This document shows positions 12,101 to 21,899 of a stretch of 64,000 nt of DNA, one piece after another (positions within the stretch are counted from its first letter, which is position 1; each line of letters begins with the position of its first letter). The notes under the pieces were generated by a model. It searched no databases. It was not told the origin of the DNA and was given only the letters and a program-made list of their open reading frames with translations. Source of the DNA: Kingdonia uniflora. Lineage: Eukaryota > Streptophyta > Magnoliopsida > Ranunculales > Circaeasteraceae. Both the position numbers and the translations under genes were made by a program. The stretch spans positions 1-64,000 of the forward strand of contig JACGCM010000715.1 in assembly GCA_014058105.1 (NCBI GenBank), written 5' to 3'.

Positions 12101-12916
12101 CCGTGCGTGCCAAGAAGGCCGAGGCTAGAGAGCGTCCAGGGGGAAGCAGAAATGAGGTTAACGCTCATTTAGTTTAAGGGGATGTAGTTAGTCTCTCAGG
12201 TCAAATTAGAGAGCTAGAGAGTGATGTGTCTCGCACTCAGGGGCATGTTCAGAGAGGAAATGCAAACTGAAGAGAATACAAGTAGAAGTTGGATACCACT
12301 CTTATCAGATAAAAGGTCCTGGAAGGGGAAATCAAGGCAAAAGAAGCATTGATGAAGAGGAACGAAGAATTATAAAGGAAATTTTAGCTAGGGGAAGAGT
12401 TGAGTGCTGAAATCGAGAGACTTTATGCCCAGGTTGGGATTTAGGGGCCCTAAACCTAGCTGAATCAGCTAAATATATTAAAAAATTGGAAGAGAATGCA
12501 ATTCATGATGCTCAGGTCGATAGGGAAATGGCTCATCAAAAGTATATGTATACTAGATTGGAGTCACGTCTCGAGAAGGTGTGGGTAAAATTTGTAACTA
12601 TGGTCATACCTGACGCTTAGACCTGTTAAATTCAATTATTACATATTTTGTAGAGGAAGTAAAAAGACTTGAGTCAGAATGAGATTCCTTGTTCAAAAGT
12701 CTGTCAGTTAAGGGATGCATTTGCAGAGTTAACATAGATCAAGGGAATTGTCTGGCCTCTATGGAAACTAATTTAGGTCCTCGACCTGCTGATCTGATAG
12801 AGAGGGGCAGAATTGCTATAATTCATGAATTGAATGCTCGACCTCTTGATGCTGGTGAAGCACAGCTGACACTCCATCAACAGAAAATAATACCTTGTAA
12901 TGTGAATTCGACCTGA
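9181..12916 (+). pseudogene. Antisense multi-exon gene aORF1 of element A (transposase gypsy-type-like plus coiled coil)
   Basis: The gene lies antisense to the retrotransposon, between the tandem repeats and the 3' LTR. Exon 1 (about 9181-9930) aligns with B's exon 39607-38845. It carries the segment FLCYLSQL, then a ...NYKASGGSYFYVSATRRRFF stretch, a layout resembling the plant domain called 'putative gypsy-type transposase' (PF04195). GT-AG introns fit at 9931-10013, 10451-10525, 10949-11055, 11158-11526 and 12579-12653. Later exons encode long charged heptad-rich helices (for example 11533-11871), typical of coiled coils. The last exon ends at 12916. In-frame stops in exon 1 make this copy a pseudogene. 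The domain name is inferred from pattern, and the function is unknown. Confidence 0.7.
9931..10013 (+). other. Intron 1 of aORF1, element A
   Basis: The donor is consensus GTAAGT and the acceptor is GCATGGCAG, giving 83 nt. The same intron is 84 nt in B (38844-38761) and 79 nt in C (49540-49462). The splice sites lie after the same end of the transposase-like exon in all three. Confidence 0.7.
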
Positions 12917-12929
12917 AAAATAAATAGTA

Positions 12930-13640
12930 TCGATCGCAGACACATTGAATTAGATGAAAGCTAGTATGACCTTTGCATTATCTTGTGTCTGGTGGGGTCT
13001 TTGATATAAAACAAATTTTTATATTTGTTTCAATCGCAGAAATGGTTTGAGTTAAACCAAGTTAATACTTGATTGAACTACAAAAATATTGTAGACATAT
13101 TGAAAGAGATAAAGGCTAGTATTACCTTTGCCTTATCTTATGCCTAAGAGAGTCATTGATATGAAACAAGTTTCTACACTTGCTACAATCGCTGATATTT
13201 AGTTGAGTCAGTCAAATCAAGTGATATCCTTGATCCAACCGTTAAAAATGACCCAAACAAATTGAAGTAGTGGCTAATATTATCTATGCCCTATCTGTTG
13301 TTTGGTAGAGTCTTTGATATGAAACAAGTTTCTACGCTTGCTATAATCATAGAGATTTAGTAGAGTCAACCAAATCAAGTAATATCCTTGATCCAACCAT
13401 TATAAATGGCCCAAACAAATTGAAGTAGTGGCTAGTATTATCTATGCCCTATCTGTTGTTTGGTAGAGTCTTTGATATGAAATAAGTTTCTACACTTGCT
13501 ACAATCGTAGAGATTGAGTAGAGTCAGCTAAATCAAGTGATATCCTTGATCTAGCTAGAATAAGATCTATTACAAGCTAGTATTATCTATGCTTTAATCT
13601 TTAGAATGTGATTAAATCTACGTAAGTAGAGAAATGTTGT
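12930..13640. repeat. Tandem repeat of about 158 bp between pol and aORF1 in element A
   Basis: The phrase 'gatatgaaacaagtttctac' and near copies recur with starts near 13003, 13158, 13316 and 13474, so the period is 155, 158 and 158. Units also share 'tatcctatgcc'-like and 'gtgatatccttgatc' blocks. The block separates the convergent 3' ends of pol (-) and aORF1 (+). B has a related block at 35100-35770. Tandem repeats here are typical of Tat-lineage elements and have been proposed as seeds of satellites. Confidence 0.85.
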
Positions 13641-13759
13641 GAAAAACTTGGAAGTTTTATCGATAAGTTCAGAATTTACATTAGATGGAGATGAAAATCT
13701 CACTTTTGGAATTAAAAAAACAAATCAACCAAAGTAAGGAAAAGAAATGGAGTAGTAAG

Positions 13760-14900
13760 AAGCTTAACGATAGTACCATTTCAGTTGCCTAGTATTTCAA
13801 GGATTTGAAATGGGGATTCCCTCTTCTATCATGAGATAATATGATCCCAGGCCTGAGAGGCTTGTAATAATGAACGGACCCTCCCAATTGTCAGCTAATT
13901 TTCTAGCATGAGGCTCTTTGTGATGTTGAGGAATTTCTCTGAGGACGTGATCTTTTATCTGGAAGGTACGATTTTTGACTCGGTTATTGTACGATCTAGC
14001 AAACATATGATGATATCGACTTAGGTTAGCGATGGCGCGTTCTCTGGCTTTATCTATCATATTGAGGTTGATTATCGGGGATGGTGCGTTCCCTCGTCAG
14101 TTAGCTCATAATCACGAACTGGATGATGATATTCAGAAGGAATGATGGCTTCAGTACCATAAGCAAGGAAGAATGGGGTATACCCAGTTGATTGTCGGGG
14201 AGTGGTACAATATGCCCATAGGATATGGGGCAGCTCGCGAACCCAATTCCCTTTTTTTTATGAGTAAAGCCACTTTTTGAGTCCATCAGCGATGGTTTTG
14301 TTGGTGATTTCGGCTAGGCCATTGCCTTGAGGATAGTAAGGATTTGATGGTGAGTGGACGATATTGTGGTGGTTTAAGAAGGTCACGACTTTATATCCCA
14401 CAAATTGGGGCCCGTTATTGATACGAATTAAGTGGGGGCACCGAAACCGAATGATTATGTGGTTCTAGATAAAAGAGATGACCTTCTCTTCTCTGGTTCG
14501 ATATAGTGGAACTGCTTCAACCCATTTTGTAAAATAATAAGTAGCTACGAGTAAGTGATGACAGTTACCTGGAGAGTTAGGGAACTCGCCGACGAGATCT
14601 AGTTCCCATCTTTTGAATGGCCAGTACACCTTGCTTGCATGGAGTTTGAGCGCAGGGGCGCGTATCATATGTCCATGACATTGGCTGATGTCGCATCTGC
14701 AGGAGTACTCCTCTACTTGCTTGCACATGTTGGTCCAGAATACTTCTCGAGTGATAGCTCTATTTGCTAATGATCTACCTTCCGCATGGAAGCCACAAGT
14801 TCCTTCTTGTAATTCGCGAAGTAGTTCATCTGCTTTTGATTTGGAGAGGTACTTGAGGTAAGCCCTGTGACGGAGAGACGGTATAGCACACCATTTTGAT
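13760..14900 (-). pseudogene. Integrase of element A
   Basis: On the minus strand the zinc-binding region (EEYSCRCDISQC near 14700, where the second Cys pair is altered) is followed by the core start WPFKRWELDLVGEFP (about 14620). The second acidic site reads INNGPQF near 14415 instead of the usual DNG, and PQGNG lies near 14330. The C-terminal module ends near 13800 with the GPFIITSLSGLGSYYL segment, typical of gypsy integrase tails (about 13875-13815). Stops and frame changes interrupt it. It would insert cDNA into the genome, but the Asp-to-Asn change and the stops make it inactive. Confidence 0.8.
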
Positions 14901-15079
14901 TAGTATATCGCTTTGAGTTGTTGATCAGCTGTCAACGCTCTTTTGGATCTGCTGGGAGTGATCCATTGTAATTGCTGTTGACTCCGAGGTAGGCTAAGAA
15001 AGGCTTTTGCCAATCGCCGTCTCCTCCTTTATCACCCTAAGTATTGATCGTGCATACAGAAATACGATCAATGCTAGGG

Positions 15080-15560
15080 GTTGAAATGATTTCGATCTAG
15101 AGATATCGAGCTTCTGTACCCAAGACCCTGGCTAGATATGCCAAGGAATCGGTGTTTCTGTTTTCACTTCGAGGAAGATAATCGAGAGTTGCTTTCGCGA
15201 ACTTTCTTATCCTAACTGCAACGAAGGCTGCATATTCGATCATCTTCCCATTCTTCTTGTATTGCTCTGAGTAGTGGTGAACGATAAGTAATGAGTCTAT
15301 GTAAACTAAAAGTTTGGGGACATTGAGCTCAAGAGAGAGGTCGAGTCCATGAATGAGAGCTTCGTACTCTATGACGTTATTTGGGGCCTCAAAATCTCGG
15401 TAGGTTAATTTCTCAATTCTGTTATTGGAAGGGGTAATCAAAACGATCCTGATTCCTGACCCTGCGGGTCCTGCTGATCCATTTGTGAGAAACCTCCACC
15501 CTGATGAAGTAATCCATTTAACTCGTTGGTCGAATGGCTTTGGGGGTGGATCCTCGGGTG
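15080..15560 (-). pseudogene. Second (Tat-type) RNase H of element A
   Basis: Starting near 15515 the minus strand reads WRFLTNGSAGPAGSG, then a YEALIHGLDL box and VYIDSLLIVHHYS, and ends near 15140 with DYLPRSENRNTDSLAYLA. This is the extra RNase H found after the gypsy RNase H in the Tat lineage. The first catalytic Asp (usually TDGSA) is Asn here. The domain is otherwise well preserved, with a 114-residue open frame at 15441-15097. Confidence 0.8.
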
Positions 15561-16000
15561 TTTCTTCTTTAAAGTTAGGATCGTACTCCTCCCACTCTGG
15601 ATCTTCTGCTAGAAAATTTGTGAGAAAATCAGCAACGGCCTGACCTTTCTCCGAATGACGTTGTTCGAACTTCCCGAAGTGGGTAATTCGTCATGACTTT
15701 GACTGAATGAGCTTGAAAGTAGTGCTTGAGTTTCTGCGAAGTGTAAACAAGGGTGTGAAGAAGTTTCTTAATTTTAGAGTACCTTATTTCTGCTGGTGTG
15801 AGGGTCTTGCTGATGAAGAAGACTGGTTTCTCTATTTTCCCTTCCTGGCGAATAAGAATTGAGCTGAGCGAAGTATTTGTGGCTGCTAGGTAGATAATCA
15901 ATTCCTCATTATCCACTGGGGTACTCATTATGGGAGACCTCCCCAAATGGGTTTTGAGATCCTGAAAAGCAACTTCGCATTCTGGTGTCTATGTAACTTA
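15561..16000 (-). pseudogene. Gypsy RNase H of element A
   Basis: The frame 15946-15629 has the segments IEKPVFFISKTLTPAEIRYS, LLHTLVYTSQKLKHYFQAH and VMTNYPLREV, all diagnostic of gypsy RNase H. It then runs into a frame change ahead of an AEDPEWEEYDP linker. It would remove RNA from the RNA-DNA hybrid during reverse transcription. Broken. Confidence 0.8.
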
Positions 16001-17130
16001 TACATTTGGCTAAACCTTTCTTCTTTTGGTATATCCGCGGAGTAATATGAATAGCCAACTGCAGCGGCCTGAAGATTTTGAGACGAAACGGTTGATAGTA
16101 GAAATCTTGCCAACAAGTTTTTGAATGTCTTTTGTTGTTTTTGGAGAAGGCATGTTGAGAAGTGCCCAAATCTGATCTGGATCATCCTCAATTCCTTTCT
16201 TGCTGATGAGGTGGCCTAGAAAGTGGTTTGAATATACCCCAAATTGACATTTATCAGGGTTGAGATGCATCCTATAGGATCGAAGGATGTTGAATATAGT
16301 ATTGAGATCTGAGATGTGATTGGCTGACTATATGCTTTTGCACAAGAGATTATCAATGTAGACTTCAACGACTTTCCCTTGATGTATTTTGAACATAGTA
16401 GTCATCAATCGCTGATATGTGACACCCGCATTTTTGAGTCTGAAGGGCATGACTTTGTAACAATAAAGACCTCTCTCAGTGATAAAAGTTGTCTTATCTT
16501 GATCTTCTTCCAGAAGTGAAATTTGATTATACCATGGTCTGCTGTGGAATCGAGGATCTGATGAATGCTGGGAAGAGGAAAACTTTCCTTTAGAGTGTGT
16601 TTTTTCAAATCTGTGAAATCTGCGCAAACTCGAACTTTTCCGTTCTTCTTTGGGACAACGTCAATGTTGGATATCTAGTCTGGATACTTGGCTTTTTGAA
16701 TGAATCCTACTTTGATCAATTTCTCGATCTCGGTGTTAAATTCATCTCGAAGACAAGGTGAAAGTCGTTGTTATTTCTGTTTGACCACTGCAGCATCAAT
16801 ATTGAAAGCTAATTTGTGACAGGCCATGGCTGGATCGACCCCAGGTATTTCTTTGAAAGACTATGCAAAATTGCCTTGATTGAGTCATAAGAACTGAACG
16901 AGGGCATCTTTTTTGTGCTGCACCAGCCTAGTACCGATGAAAGTACCTCTGCTAGGCCCATCAATGTTGATATATTCTGTGGGTTCCTCTGTAGATGGTT
17001 GATCGTTGAGGTAATCAGCTTTCTGTAATTGCTATACGGCAAACCTGCCTGAAGTATCTCGGATGGTCGAGACAGTATTTTTACAAGCTCGAGAGAGTTT
17101 CTAACTACCTCTGATCTCATAAATACCATT
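16001..17130 (-). pseudogene. Reverse transcriptase of element A
   Basis: On the minus strand the order is a VFMRSE-led start region (17129), the KKNGKV region near 16640, TFITERGLYCYKVMPF near 16480, NAGVTYQRLMTTMF near 16420 and a catalytic box YIDN at 16360-16349. The box is normally YIDD, so the second metal-binding Asp is Asn. Then come LNPDKCQFGVYSNHFLGHLI (about 16260-16200) and MPSPKTTKDIQKLVGKI. Two frames are needed around 16608-16328. It is inactive by both the active-site change and the frame breaks. Confidence 0.82.
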
Positions 17131-17190
17131 TTCGTGTTTGAACCGGAGTGCTTGATGATAGGTAGAAACGTTTGCTTTTATATTGTGTAT

Positions 17191-17541
17191 TCAGCAGCAG
17201 CCCATAATCTCGAGATAACGAGATTTTGCATTAATAACATAGAAAACGACGTCGATGGTGGCCGGTCCTGCGGTAATTGGTAAGATGATTTTTCCTACTC
17301 GTTCTTCCCTGGAACCATTGAATCCACTGATATCGGTGTCACTCTGAATAACTTGGTTGGACAAACCCATCTGATCGATCGTACTCTGAAATAGAATCTC
17401 AATACCGCTTCCAGTATCGATCATCATTGTGTGCATGACAATTTTTTTTATCTTGAGATCGTAGCATTCCAATAGCCTCCTACATTTTGACCTATTGGAG
17501 TTGGTGATTTGATTGATTGTGATCATGTTGCTGTGGTGCAT
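17191..17541 (-). pseudogene. Aspartic protease of element A
   Basis: The open frame reads a DIEI-type plant gypsy protease: MIDTGSGIEILFQSTIDQMG with the DTGS catalytic turn near 17420, then ISGFNGSREERVGKIILPI and SRYLEIMGCC. The order and length fit the protease that processes Gag-Pol. The catalytic turn is intact, although the surrounding frame is closed by stops. Confidence 0.82.
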
Positions 17542-17559
17542 ATGGTAAAGATGCTTCTC

Positions 17560-19176
17560 CTCAGCTTGATCATTGACCTGAATAACTTCGAGCTATTTCT
17601 TGTAGCTGCCATCTTTATATGACTTTAGATCGACAATATATTCGAGCATCCGTCCCTCTTTAAAAATGTACTCGAACATCCGCTGTAGAGCATAGCAATT
17701 GCCAGTAGTATGATGATTTACCTTATGATGTTGGTAATATGGTCGATTATCGATTGGTTCCAATGGTTGAGAGACGCGGCAGAGTGGATCCTTCAACAGT
17801 AGTGGAAATATTATGGAGATTATGGTATTCAGTTTTGGGAGGAAGGGTGTGTTTTGATGACCGCCTTTCTGTGGGTAACCTGTGTTTTCCTTGGTGAGCT
17901 TCTGATCTCCCTGTTCCTCATTGGGTTTTCTGATTCGATCTGTAGATGGCCCCTTGGTGGAGAGGACAGATTTAGTAGATTTTTGTCGCTCCGATATCAT
18001 CCTCTCCAGGTTGACGCAATTGTTAACTTTGGTGATTATCTCCTCTAAGGTCATGGGTTTGTTAAGGAAGAGGTATTCTTTGGCATTGCAGTCGAGCTAG
18101 AGAGCTTTGGCATAAGCGGTTACAGCTATTTTCTGATCGAGGTTATCCACTTTTCTCGCGAGCTCTAAGAACTTCTACGAGAAATCTTCGAGCTTCTCTC
18201 CATGCGACTGCTTAAGACCGATAAGAGAATACAAGTTCTCTTCTTTGTCTCTGTTGTGAGCATATATTTTGATGAACTACTTCTGTAGCTGGTCAAATGT
18301 GTAGATGGAGTCTTCAGGGAGAGAATGGAACCATCAGAGTGGTTGTTTCTGTAGACTGTTTACAAATAGACAACAGTGTGGTTGAGATTGGAGTACAACC
18401 CCAATGAATCACGGTACTGTTGAATGTGTTCTTTCGGGTCAGTACCTTTGCATTTGCGAATTTTTAGAGTATGGAAACCTTTCGGTATCTCCATATCGAA
18501 TAGTTCCTTGGCAATCTGACTTCCTTGTAGCTTTGTGATATCGCTGATAGTACCCAGAACTTATGCTTCGATTAACTCCTTAATCCGTTGGTCCATATGC
18601 TCATTTGTGACGTAATGGTGTGTTGATTGGATTGCTGGACGAGCTGGTTGTGGATGATGGGTGCCCGTACCTTTACTCAGGTAATCTCGTGCTGGAACTT
18701 GATATAGAGGTTGCTGGTCTTCTTCCTGTCGGATGGAAATTTGGTGACCTCGACTGACTTCGAATTAAACTCCCCCCCAAATAGATGGAGGGTTGTAGTT
18801 CGTGTTATAGATTCCTGGAAATAGCCTTGCTGGTGACTCCCCGAGGCCCCAATCTTTCCCTTGTAGAAATACGAGAGGTCTCTGGAAGCTGATCGCGACC
18901 TCAGGCTGGAGGAGCCTCTTGATTATTTTGTAGAGCCTCGAGAGTAGTCTGCATTGCTGTCATCTGATCTTCATGCCGTTTGAGCGCTGTCAAACGAGCT
19001 TGTCGCTCTGTATCAAACTCTTTTTCCTGGAGCTCCCGATATTTTGTTAATTGAAGTTCGAATTGGGCGTGTTTCTCTGTATCGGCGTTGAGATTTGCCC
19101 GTAACTCTGTGAGCTGCCCCGGCTCCATGAAAACTTTGAGTTGAGTTCCTGCTGCCGGTCGTCTAGAAGTAACCAT
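17560..19176 (-). pseudogene. Gag of element A
   Basis: The start MVTSRRPAAG at 19176 is shared with B (MVTSR at 29531). Residues 1-91 form a charged coiled-coil stretch (19176-18901). The capsid region follows (about 18600-17900, broken), then the segment MTLEEIITKVNNCVNLERMI (18054) and a zinc-knuckle-like YYQHHKVNHHTTGNCYALQR near 17740. Gag would form the particle shell. Several frameshifts lie between the coiled coil and the capsid. Confidence 0.78.
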
Positions 19177-19231
19177 GATTGAAAGTTGTATTGAAAGACT
19201 GCCTTAGGATATCGTGGAAATGCAATCTTTC

Positions 19232-19248
19232 CTACAGACGGTGCCAAA
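19232..19248 (-). other. Primer-binding site of element A
   Basis: The minus strand reads TTTGGCACCGTCTGTAG directly after the LTR end (CCATTACA). B has the same word after its 5' LTR. It starts with TGG, as sites pairing with a tRNA 3' CCA end do. I did not assign the tRNA. Confidence 0.75.
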
Positions 19249-19822
19249 TGTAATGGCCAAATTCTGTAAGCTTGAACTGGCTTAGAATTTTCAATCACAC
19301 CAATGATCATGTAAAGATATTTTAACGGAGAATATGAAATGAAACAAGTGATTTTTGCATGGAGGACCTCTGAATAGGTAAAAAACCACGACCTCGTATG
19401 GAGGATTTTTGTGAAATTATCTTTATTGCTTGAGGTAGATACCTTTATTACAAGTGATCTCTAAATATTGATATGTTTTTAATCTTGTAACTAAGAAGTC
19501 GTATAATTTTTATGGTCCCTATCTCTTCTGTAACTTTTCCTTTATATAAGCTTTTTCCGCAGATTTTCATCGTGTTGGAGCATGTTTATCGAGTAAGGCG
19601 GTTAGTGGCGGCTAGCTGAATAACTAACGAGTTCGCGGGAGACAGGTATTTTTGACTGGATAAGGTTTTTTGATTTAAGTTCGGCCCACATTTTTGACCA
19701 GTTCGTGGGGTAGGTTGGAATGTTGACTGGGAAAATGTGTTAGAAATGCATAAGTCTGAGATGGAGGTAATTTAAACTAGGTGAGCTCGACTTTGGGTAA
19801 GATTGAGGGATAGGCCCCTACA
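19249..19822 (-). repeat. 5' LTR of element A
   Basis: The LTR is 574 bp, TG...CA bounded when read on the minus strand (starts TGTAGGGGCCTATCC, ends GGCCATTACA). A TATATAAAGG promoter box lies at about 19556-19547 on the minus strand. The partner LTR is 5869-6420. Confidence 0.9.
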
Positions 19823-19827
19823 CTAAG
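19823..19827. repeat. Right target-site duplication of element A (CTAAG)
   Basis: It is identical to 5864-5868, and D's pol resumes immediately after it. Confidence 0.9.
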
Positions 19828-20330
19828 AATTTGTCGAAGAGGGTAGCTTGTGATAACACGTATATGGTGTGCTTGGATGTATGGTTTGAGATTTTGAGAA
19901 GTGTAGTCAAGAGTAAGAAGTAGTCATTCGAGTTTTGTATATCGTGTTTCAGCCGGGGTCAGAGTCTTTCTAATAAAGTAGATGGGTTTCTCGATACCGG
20001 CTTCGATTCGGATAAGGTCCGAGCTAATAGAAGTCTCGGTGACCGTAAAATATAAGGTAAGTACTTTGCCTTCGACCGAGGTACTAATTACAGGTGGTTG
20101 ACCAAGGTAAGTTTTGAGTTCAAGAAAAGCTTGCTCGCATTCGGGTGTCCTGTTAATTTTGGGGTTTCTCATTTTAGCTTTATAAACGCCTTGGTTGCGC
20201 AAGAGGGATAATAGCCAAGCGCAACAGTCATAGGATTTGGAGATAAAACAGTTCAGAGCTGCTATTTTTCCAGCTTCCTTTTGGACATCTTTCTTGGTTC
20301 GGGGAGAAGGCATATCAACGTGGGCTCGAA
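19828..20330 (-). pseudogene. RNase H of element D, proximal part
   Basis: The frame 20313-19924 reads MPSPRTKKDVQKEAGKIAAL, CEQAFLELKTYLGQPPVIST and IYFIRKTLTPAETRYTKLE, followed by a broken TSQNLKPYIQAH stretch up to the A insertion. These are standard gypsy RT thumb and RNase H segments. The domain continues at 5868 on the far side of A. Confidence 0.82.
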
Positions 20331-20339
20331 TTTGGGTAG

Positions 20340-21120
20340 GGTCGATCTCGATACCTTATTTTCTAATGAGGTAACCCAAAAACTTTGCTGAGGATACACC
20401 GAATTGGCACTTATCTGGGTTTAATTTCATATTGTATGATCGAAGTATCAAAAAGACGTTAGTCAATTCTTGTATATGGGTATGTTTTTGGAGACTTTTA
20501 CACAACATGTCTTCGATATAAGCTTCAGCCGACTTGCCAAGCAGGGGTTTGAACATAGTGGTAACAAGGCGTTGGTGAGTGGCACCCATATTTTTGAGGC
20601 CGAAGGGCATCACATTAAAACAGTAAAGCCCTTGTTCTGTGATAAATGAAGTTTTAAGTTACAAATTATGGAGGAGGGGTACGTTGTTGTAACCCGAAGC
20701 CACGTCCATCATAAATAAGCGTGCATGGCTGGCTGTCACGTCCAGGAGCACTGAAATGATTTGAAGAGGAAAATTTTCCTTCGATGTGTGCTTGTTAAGA
20801 TCGGTGAAGTTATCGCAGATGTGGATCTTGTCATTCTTCTTGGGGATAGCAACAATACTCGAGATCCAATCAACGTACTTGATTTCTTTAATAAACTCAG
20901 CGTCTTAGAGTTTTTGACCCTCAAGGTTCTCTGCTTCTCGAATCCTCGGGGTCAAAGTACATTTCTTCAATTTTATAGCTACGGATTTAAGGATGAGGTG
21001 AAGTCGATGGTAGGCCAGAGTGGGGTCAATGCCGGGCATCTTGTTGAACGACCATGTGAAAACATCTTCATTTGCTAGAAGGTACATGGTGAGTTTACGG
21101 ATTTCAGCGGCGTCCAAAAA
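20340..21120 (-). pseudogene. Reverse transcriptase of element D
   Basis: The clearest part is 20613-20356: MMPFGLKNMGATHQRLVTTM, a catalytic box YIED at 20520-20509 and LNPDKCQFGVSSAKFLGYLI. The first Asp of YIDD is Glu here. Upstream (21117-20640) the fingers region is recognisable in several frames, with MPGIDPTLAYHRLHL near 21040. Stops and frameshifts break it. Confidence 0.8.
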
Positions 21121-21380
21121 ATTGCCAATGAATGTTCCTCGACCTGGGTCATCGAGTTCGGCGTAAACTGTAGGCTTGACAGGCGCAGTAGAAGGGGTCG
21201 AGGTGGTGAGGGAAAGTTGAAGTGATTGCTATGGCTTCCCCAGTTTCCTGGTAAGGTCGATTTTGGGATGCTTGCATAAGCAAGCTTAACGCTGGGAGCC
21301 TTTCATGTTCCATGTACCACATGGGGTAGTGAAATGCAATGCCTGGTGGCAGGTAGATGGTATGCTTTCATCGCATAGAG

Positions 21381-21659
21381 CTAATCATGCCCTAGAATGC
21401 CAAGATATTTAGAATTCTTGTCGATGACAGGAAAGATGGTTTGGAGGGTAACCAGGGTGGTGGTGATAGAGAGGCTAAGGCAACCGATGGCGACCTTGAT
21501 GGTGCTGTTGAAACCTTTGAGTTTGACATTGGCTGGTGTAATGAGATCTAATTTTTGTATAGCGTGGACGATTTGGAGGAAGATGACGTCTGCTGCACTA
21601 CCTGTATCAATGAGCATCGTAAGTAGGATGAGGTACTCAACCTTAATCATAATGACCAA
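21381..21659 (-). pseudogene. Aspartic protease of element D
   Basis: The open frame MVIMIKVEYLILLTMLIDTG continues with DTGSAADVIF, LKGFNSTIKVAIG and KYLGILGHD. The DTGS turn is intact at residues 18-21. The sequence resembles the protease of other Tat families more than that of A, B or C. Confidence 0.8.
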
Positions 21660-21899
21660 GGGGTCTGCTGTACTACTTGTACCAAGAAGACGAGAGATAT
21701 GCCATATTTGATTAAGGATATACCATCAGGTTGAGGGCGGTGGCTAGATTCGGGTAGAAGGACGGGGAGTTTCTGCTGATAGGTAAGCTTATAACACTCT
21801 TCGATTCCTTTGCGCTTGCTTCGGGTATGGCCGCTATCGATGTTATTAACTTTGATTAGGTAGAGTTAAAATATATGTACCTCGGCTGGGTTGGTATTC

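Larger units (their letters stand above)
5869..19822 (-). mobile_element. Element A: complete but dead Tat-type gypsy retrotransposon
   Basis: A is 13,954 bp with LTRs at both ends and a CTAAG target duplication, inserted into D's RNase H region. Read on the minus strand, the order is 5' LTR (19249-19822), primer-binding site, gag, protease, RT, RNase H, second RNase H, integrase, a 158-bp tandem repeat block, three antisense (+ strand) ORFs and the 3' LTR (5869-6420). Its LTRs match those of B (both begin TGTAGGGGCCTA), so A and B are one family. The two LTRs of A differ from each other more than those of B do, so A is the older insertion. Stops and Asp-to-Asn changes at several catalytic sites make it non-autonomous. 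Confidence 0.9.

Noticed and set aside
12930..13640. Regular repeats as a possible CRISPR array
   Set aside because: Units are about 158 bp and adjacent, with no unique spacers. The setting is a plant retrotransposon.
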